Shown here: positions 58,910 to 64,000 of the stretch, piece after piece
Numbering within the stretch: position 1 is the first letter of the stretch
Layout: each line of letters begins with the position of its first letter
NCBI GenBank assembly: GCA_036346395.1
Contig: CM070601.1
Location: 16,179,763 to 16,243,762 of the forward strand
DNA length: 64,000 nt
Direction of reading: 5' to 3'
From: Hsuehochloa calcarea
Lineage: Eukaryota > Streptophyta > Magnoliopsida > Poales > Poaceae
Program-made: the position numbers and the translations under genes
The notes under the pieces: model-generated
Database searches by the model: none
Told to the model about the DNA's origin: nothing
What the model saw: only the letters and a program-made list of their open reading frames with translations

Positions 58910-60790
58910 TGAAGGATCTAGACCCCATTATAAGTTAATGGAGTGTTTTAGTGATTAATGACAAATCGATTTGTGAGACTAACATTTTATTGTTATATCT
59001 AGTTTGAGTTGTAATCAAATCACTTTATAATTAGATCATTAAAGTAACTTTGTAATTGATATTGAGTTTTTAAATCACTTTGAGTTGTTCTATATCAAAT
59101 CAATTGTGATATATTCATGTGTTGATAGCTCATTATGCTTGCTCTAGCTCATCCATGCATAGAGCTAATATTTGTGAATGTGTTTTGCAAATAGCCGAGA
59201 CTCATGCATTTAATCCTTGTAGCATGGTACTATAATTTACAAATGTGTTTTGCAAATAGCTGAAGTCCATGCACCTTAGCCTTGTGGCATGATGCTATTA
59301 TTTGTGAATGTGTTTTGCAAATAGTTAATGCTCATGCTTGATTTCTTGTAGCATGTGACTTAAGTTTGCAAATGTGTTTTGCAAATGATTTGAGTCCATG
59401 TATCTTATTCCTTGTGGTATGATTCTAAAAGTTGGCAAATGTGTTTTGCAACTTGTTAGGAATCTTGCCTGTGATCCTTGTTGGCATGGCTTATCAATTG
59501 GCAAATGTGTTTTGCAATTGGAGTTGTTGTGAAAGCCATTGATGTTTCTATCAGGAAGATCGGTAGTTCCGGCGTTATAACTGCGGAACTACCGTTGTGC
59601 GGTAGTAACGGCATGTTGAGAGCGGAACTACCGCAGGCTGGTTGGTCCGAAAATCCGACGGTACATTTTTTTTTCCCGGAGAGACGCTTTTTGAGAATTT
59701 TTTGTTCTCTTGGAAGTGCGGTAGTACCGGCGTGTTGGGTGCGAAACTACCGCAGCTCAGTATTTTTGGAAGTTAGCGTGGTACGTTTTTTTCCAGAAGG
59801 TGCCATGTGTTGGACATGAGTGGAAGCGGTAGTACCGCCCATCAGAAACGGAACTACCGGAGTGCGAAACGACCGCAAGTTGAACGGCGGTAGTAACGAA
59901 TTTCACTTTTCAACGGCTAATTTCTCGTCTGATATAGCCGTTACTGTGCTTATCGTTTAGGTGCGGTAGTACCGGCCGTAGAACGGCGGTAGTTCCGCAT
60001 GTGCTGATTTTTCAGCAGATTCTTCTCCAACAACTAGTTTTTTGTGTGTGGGCTATATATACCCACCTTGACCGGTTGGGAAGTTGTTGTTGCTGCCATT
60101 ATAAAGTGTTCTAGTGTTGTTAGACACTATTTTGAGCTAAGGGCAAGCCTCTCATCTCTTTTGTGCATGTGTTGCCTTAGGTAGTGGATTGTGTATCCAC
60201 TTGAGCTTTGACACTTGATTAGTTCAAGTGAGAGTTAAGATTTGTTACTCTTAGTGTTTGCCGACACCTAGACGGCGTTGAGGCGTCGTGACTGGTGATC
60301 TTCTCAAGAAGCTTGTGAGAAGGCCCGACGTGGTTGTGAGTGGTTTGGTGCTCACCATCTCCGGAGTGGAGGAAGAGCAACCCGAGTGGAGCGAGGTGTT
60401 GGTTCGTGTTGGAACCGGTCCAAGTGGTTGGACTTACCTCGGAGGTGTTGGCTTAATTCGTGGAGCCGGTCCAATTCGTTTGGGCTTACCTCAACGTGGA
60501 CTAGGGGAGACCGGCAAGTCTCCGAACACCATAGTAAAACATAATTGTGTCATCTTGGTTTGTTGTTGTGCTTTACTTGAGCAATTTATATTCTTGCTTC
60601 AATTGCTTATATATCTTTGTATTATTGCTCTCATTCAATTGTATTCATATTGTTGGTGTACTTACGGGAGCCTAATTGATTTAGGTTTTAATTGTGGAAA
60701 ACCAAATTGTTATTAGCTAATTGGCTTTAGCCAAAGAGTTTTTAAAACCGCCTATTCATCCCCCCTCTAGTCGGCCTCCTCGATCTTACA
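58910..60790 (+). mobile_element. Solo LTR, copy 3 (1881 bp, internally deleted)
   Basis: It runs TGAAGGATCTAGACCCC ... CCTCGATCTTACA. The flanks CCTAG and CCCGG agree only partly, so the duplication is decayed or absent. It has the TTTGCAAA units (59160-59520) and the CGGTAGTACCG units (59550-60010). About 950 bp present in copies 1 and 2, including the CATCA array, is missing after 59002 and replaced by 113 bp of foreign sequence. Confidence 0.85.
59003..59115 (+). repeat. 113-bp filler copied from 60820-60932
   Basis: TTTGAGTTGTAATCAAA through AAATCAATTGTGAYATATT is present both here, at the deletion junction inside solo LTR copy 3, and at 60820-60932 in the core of element E just right of the LTR. 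I count about seven differences. The other two LTR copies lack it. Confidence 0.88.
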
Positions 60791-61454
60791 CCCGGCAACT
60801 CCGATTTATTATAATTCACTTTGAGTTGTAATCAAACCACTTTGTAATTAGATCATTAAAGTGACCTTGTAATTGATATTGAGTTTTTAAATCACTTTCA
60901 GTTGTTCTATATCAAATCAATTGTGACATATTTATTTTCTGCTTGCTTGTTTTCAGAGGGCATGGCTAGCATTACCTGATGCTAGCCGAAAAACTAAAAT
61001 ATTTATGTATAGAACGAACTATCACAGACGATTTTGTGGAATAAACCGTCTATGGATGATACTCACAGACGGCTACTACTAACAACTGTCTTTCATATGT
61101 ATCCAATCACAGACGGCTATGACCAACAACCGTTTGTGATATATCGAATATCACAAACGGCTAATTTAAAAAACCATCTGTGATATTGATGATATTACAG
61201 ATGGTTTTTTTATAGTAGCTGTATGTGTTATGTGCCCAATCACAAGCGGTTAGTAAAAATAACCGTCTGTGATATCCTACATATCACAGACGGTTTTTGG
61301 TGAAAATCGTATGTGATAGTAGGCCATCACATACTATTTTTTTATAGAAACCGTATGTGATAGTAGACCATCACAGACGTTTTCAACCAAAAAAATCATT
61401 TGTGTTGTGACTTTTCACAGACGGTTCACAAACCATCTGTGATAACCACATGTT

Positions 61455-61457
<3 letters not shown>

Positions 61458-61505
<48 letters not shown>
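61458..61505 (+). repeat. (TA)n microsatellite in element E
   Basis: A run of about 24 TA repeats lies within the right subterminal region of element E. Confidence 0.95.
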
Positions 61506-61507
<2 letters not shown>

Positions 61508-62289
61508 GGACGGTTCAAAAATTATCTGTGGTGACGGTTTGGAGCCCTATGTGATGACCCTCTCTATTGTAGTGTTTGTATGTTTTTACAATCTCCGATA
61601 GATGTTCATTGGCGAGCAGTAAAGAGGATACTTCGATACATTAAAGGAACTCTGAATATTAGCTTGAGAATTAAGAAGTCGAATCTCAGTTGCTTTGCGC
61701 CTTTTCATATGCTGATTGAGCAGACTGTGTTGATGATTGACGGTCGACAAGGGGTTACGCTGTCTACGTTGGGCCAAACTTGATTTCTTGGAGATATAGA
61801 AAACAACCTCCGTGTCTCGCTTGAGTACTAAACCAGAGTATAAGGCGGTGGTAAATACTATTGTAGAATTAATTTGGTTACCGTTAGTTTTACAAGAATT
61901 TTGGTATTTTCTCAAACAAGAGCACCGATTTTATGGTGTGACAATCTTAGGACAGTTTACTTAACAACTAATCCATTCTTTCATGCACAAACAAAACATA
62001 CTGAAGATTATTTTTATTTTGTTCAAGAAACGTGTTGCATGCAAAGCACTAGAGATTCAGTTTGTTTCAACAAAAGATCAGATAGCAGATATTTTCACTA
62101 AAGCATTGGCGAAACCTCTGTTCTTGCGATTTAGAAGCAATCTCAATCTTCTGGATACGAGTTGAGATTGAGGGAGAGTATTAAAATGAGTTGTATACAT
62201 GTAGGAATATCCAATCTGATCATGTGATAGAATCATGATCCATCATCTCCGAAGATTGAGTCATTTTCGGATTATCTTTGGGTTATTGT

Positions 62290-63671
62290 CACTACTACAC
62301 AAAACCTCATCACAGGGGGTTTTTTGAACCGTCTGGATTTATGTGTCTGTGATAATAAACGGTCATCATAGACGGTTTTCAAACCGTCTATGAAAAAAGG
62401 TATCATAGACGGTTCTTGTTCAGAACCGTCTGTGATAGTTTTTTCTATTGTAAAAAAATGAATTTTGAATGTTTCATAGTTGGTACCATCATAGTTTATG
62501 TGAGCTTTCCATCTGCAGATACTCTTGAAAATATATGAAAAAGACATCACTCTCACACATACAAAAACCTTCCTGACCTCTCCCTTGCGGCCTGTGAGTA
62601 CCCCGATGTTGCCCATCTTGACCATGACGTCGGCGAAGAGGCTGCTGAAGAGGCCCGAGTAGGAGTCAACGACGTCGACGGTGGAGGTGTCGTTGTAGAG
62701 CACGACGTCGGAGCCGATGACGGCGCAGCCATTGCGGATGTGAGCCGCTGTACCCATTTACTATTTATGTATGTGCACCCATAGGTTAGCTACCATGATT
62801 GATTGAGTTATCGAGGAAGAAGAAGTCTGTTTGCTTACAACTTAGGAGGACGAGCTCCTTGTCGTCGAGGCCTGTGGCGGCGAACTTGGACCGGAGCACG
62901 TCAACGAAGACGAAGTCCAGCATCACGTCGACGGAGACGCAGGTTCGACACCCTCCCCAGCACATCCCGCCTCAACTCGGCTATTATTTATAAGTACAGC
63001 ACCAAAATATTTTGCCTCCTGCGCACGCGTTAAAAAAATTTCAAACTCCCGCGCTGCGAATCACAGACGGTTCATATCACAAACCGTCTGTGATAAGCAT
63101 CTCATTACAGACGGTTCTTAAGAAGAACCGTGAGTGCTAAATATCTCAAGCTATGGTAAAATCTAAAATCACAGACGGTTCTTAATACAAACCGTCTGTG
63201 ATAAGCATCTCATCACAGATGGTTGAACCATCTGTGATGAGATGCTCATCACAGACGGTTCATGATACGAATCGTCTATGAAGTATCACAGACGATTCTA
63301 ACAATCTAAATCACCACAAACGGTTCTTGTTCAGAACAGTTTATTTCGCAGACGGTCTGTGATGACTTAGATTATCACAGACAGTTCTTGTTACGAACCG
63401 TCTGTGAAGTAAGAACCGTCTGTGATGAGATGCTTATCACAAACGGTTCATGATACGAATCGTCTGTGAAGTATCACAGACGATTCTAACAATCTAAGTC
63501 ACCACAATCGATTCTTGTTAAGAACAGTTCATTTCGCAGACGGTCTGTGATGACTTAGATTATCACAGACGGTTCTCACAGACGGTTGTATTTAGAAATC
63601 GTCTGTGATCGGTCTATATCACAGACTGTTCCTGTGATGAGGTGTCTTCTATAGCCTATTTTGTAGTAGTG
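62290..63671. mobile_element. CACTA-like element C (Pack-type) in the 3' LTR
   Basis: The ends are CACTACTACACAAAACC and TTTGTAGTAGTG, with a perfect TGT duplication (62287-62289 and 63672-63674). ATCACAGACGGTT-type units of both orientations are extremely dense at 63058-63640. The core (62460-63000) is a captured peroxidase gene fragment. Confidence 0.92.
62580..62945 (-). pseudogene. Captured class III peroxidase gene fragment
   Basis: On the minus strand, 62945-62843 reads VDVLRSKFAATGLDDKELVL plus LS, the region before the distal 'LSGAHTIG' part of plant secretory peroxidases. At 62745-62580 it reads HIRNGCAVIGSDVVLYNDTS, then SSLFADVMVKMGNIGVLTG and KGEVRKV, the C-terminal region (usual 'F...AMVKMGNIGVLTGTQGEIR'). 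The two parts are separated by about 95 bp with donor-like GTAAGC and acceptor-like TACAG, so an intron was captured with it. The haem-ligand His regions, the N-terminus and the final Cys are missing. It cannot make an enzyme. Confidence 0.82.
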
Positions 63672-63851
63672 TGTTGTCAATATAACAAGAACTTCAGAGT
63701 TCATATGATCATCATAGTTGATCTCTGTTAGCTTCTCCGATACACAATTGTATTCACTATACATCCGTAACCGACTTATAATCTGTAATATTTTGCTATA
63801 AATATACTCGGTTGATCTCTGATTGAGATCACGGCTTCAATAGTCTTCACA

Positions 63852-64000
63852 CACTGACGCATTGACATACATACGTAGCCTCCTCGACAACCATGACCTA
63901 GAGGATCGATGGTCGATGCGGCCAAACGTGGCTTCTGCAGCCACAGTACTCTCACAAAAAAAAAAATCGCTTTCTCTTTCCCCAACCACTGTACTCTCAC
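63852..64000. other. Right flank of the Copia element
   Basis: It begins with CACTG, the right duplication. No feature is recognised in the remaining bases. Confidence 0.5.

Larger units (their letters stand above)
58268..61574. mobile_element. CACTA-like element E in the RT/RNase H region, holding solo LTR copy 3
   Basis: The ends are CACAATTACAAAAC (decayed CACTA start) and CTCTATTGTAGTG, with a perfect TTT duplication (58265-58267 and 61575-61577). Removing it restores the Copia reading VNKV-CMFLQSPIDVHW. Subterminal ACGGTT/AACCGT units fill 58300-58500 and 61018-61560. A non-transposon core (58560-58909 and 60791-60990) was not identified. Confidence 0.85.
50620..62165 (+). pseudogene. 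Copia gag-pol polyprotein, disrupted
   Basis: Start 50620 (MIVPSLTSATSSTMNSSMSS), broken by element D after SLKLNR. It resumes at 54857 with GNHLLWKAQLVPYLRS and continues through Gag (QDQLVLSAILSSLSDEILWQ), zinc knuckle CQICDKMGHDALRC (about 55577), protease WYVDTQATDHIAS (about 55690), integrase N-terminus (56010-56110), decayed integrase core (56280-56900) and reverse transcriptase (about 57360-58260: DRYKASLMAKGFKQCQGIDY, LRQIDVQNAFLHGVIEEEVF, LYGLKQAPRAW). Element E splits it after LSYYVNKV. RNase H resumes at 61578 (FLQSPIDVHWRAVKRILRYI) and ends near KDQIADIFTKALAK. Several point stops and frameshifts, for example near 55317 and 57711, make it non-functional. Confidence 0.9.
48631..63851 (+). 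mobile_element. Copia retrotransposon, about 4.7 kb, inflated to 15.2 kb by nested insertions
   Basis: The LTRs at 48631-50593 and 62179-63851 are the same sequence once insertions are removed (about 274 and 288 bp). They start with YGTTAAAATGAG (the left one reads CG) and end CTTCAATAGTYTTCACA. The flanks CACTC and CACTG form a 5-bp duplication with one mismatch. After the 5' LTR comes TAGTATCAAAGC, a decayed initiator-Met primer site. Before the 3' LTR is a polypurine tract (GAGATTGAGGGAGAG). Four CACTA-like elements (at 48833, 50728, 58268 and 62290) account for about 10.5 kb. Confidence 0.92.
62179..63851 (+). repeat. 3' LTR of the Copia element, with insertion C
   Basis: The halves join at GGTTATTGT|CAATATAACAAG after removal of C, matching the 5' LTR (GGTTGCTGTAATCGATACGACAAG), which is empty at this site. 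A polypurine tract lies directly upstream at about 62162-62178. Confidence 0.9.

Noticed and set aside
62272..62757. 161-aa minus-strand frame as a functional peroxidase
   Set aside because: Only the distal C-terminal part matches; it lacks the haem-binding regions and runs into transposon sequence.

Overview
This is plant nuclear DNA, almost certainly from a grass (Poaceae). It has GC-rich first exons with GT-AG introns, AT-rich intergenic sequence, and transposon families typical of rice-like genomes: MULEs, CACTA elements, a Helitron, a Stowaway MITE, Copia elements and solo LTRs. An Oryza-like source is my best guess, but the sequence alone does not fix the species. There are no rRNA genes, CRISPR arrays, operons or other bacterial features.

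Three host genes can be reconstructed. (1) 4001-7089, plus strand, six exons: a predicted plastid-targeted membrane protein of 230 aa with a C-terminal CxxC-x17-CxxC zinc ribbon. (2) 25896-28003, minus strand, three coding exons: a 399-aa lysophosphatidic acid acyltransferase of the plant LPAT4/LPAT5 type. Its 5' leader probably extends to a TATA promoter near 33.1 kb through a transposon-filled intron. (3) 34538-43780, minus strand, five exons: a 691-aa cyclic nucleotide-gated channel, the CNGC4 (HLM1/DND2) orthologue, whose 6.7-kb first intron holds a MULE and a CACTA element.

Most of the rest is nested transposons. Region 1-12.4 kb carries LTR fragments, a TGAAACTT-type minisatellite, a decayed Copia pol and a 5'-half tRNA-Asp fragment. 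Region 12470-24027 is an 11.6-kb Mutator-like element bounded by a near-perfect 9-bp duplication. It contains a plant-mobile-domain (PMD) gene and a MURA-like transposase, and was later hit by a solo LTR (13571-16253) and a complete hAT element (18846-22585, perfect 8-bp duplication). The LPAT leader intron holds a Helitron (28182-31804) that itself carries a 1.3-kb mini LTR retrotransposon. An independent Copia solo LTR (46881-48050) has a perfect duplication.

The last 15 kb (48631-63851) is one Copia retrotransposon of about 4.7 kb, inflated threefold by four CACTA-like insertions. There is one insertion in each LTR, one in gag and one in the reverse transcriptase/RNase H region. Two of these elements contain solo LTRs of the same family as the one in the MULE. 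One carries a captured class III peroxidase fragment with an intron still in place. Because the two Copia LTRs are hit at different sites, each supplies the empty site for the other, so the insertion history can be read directly from this window.
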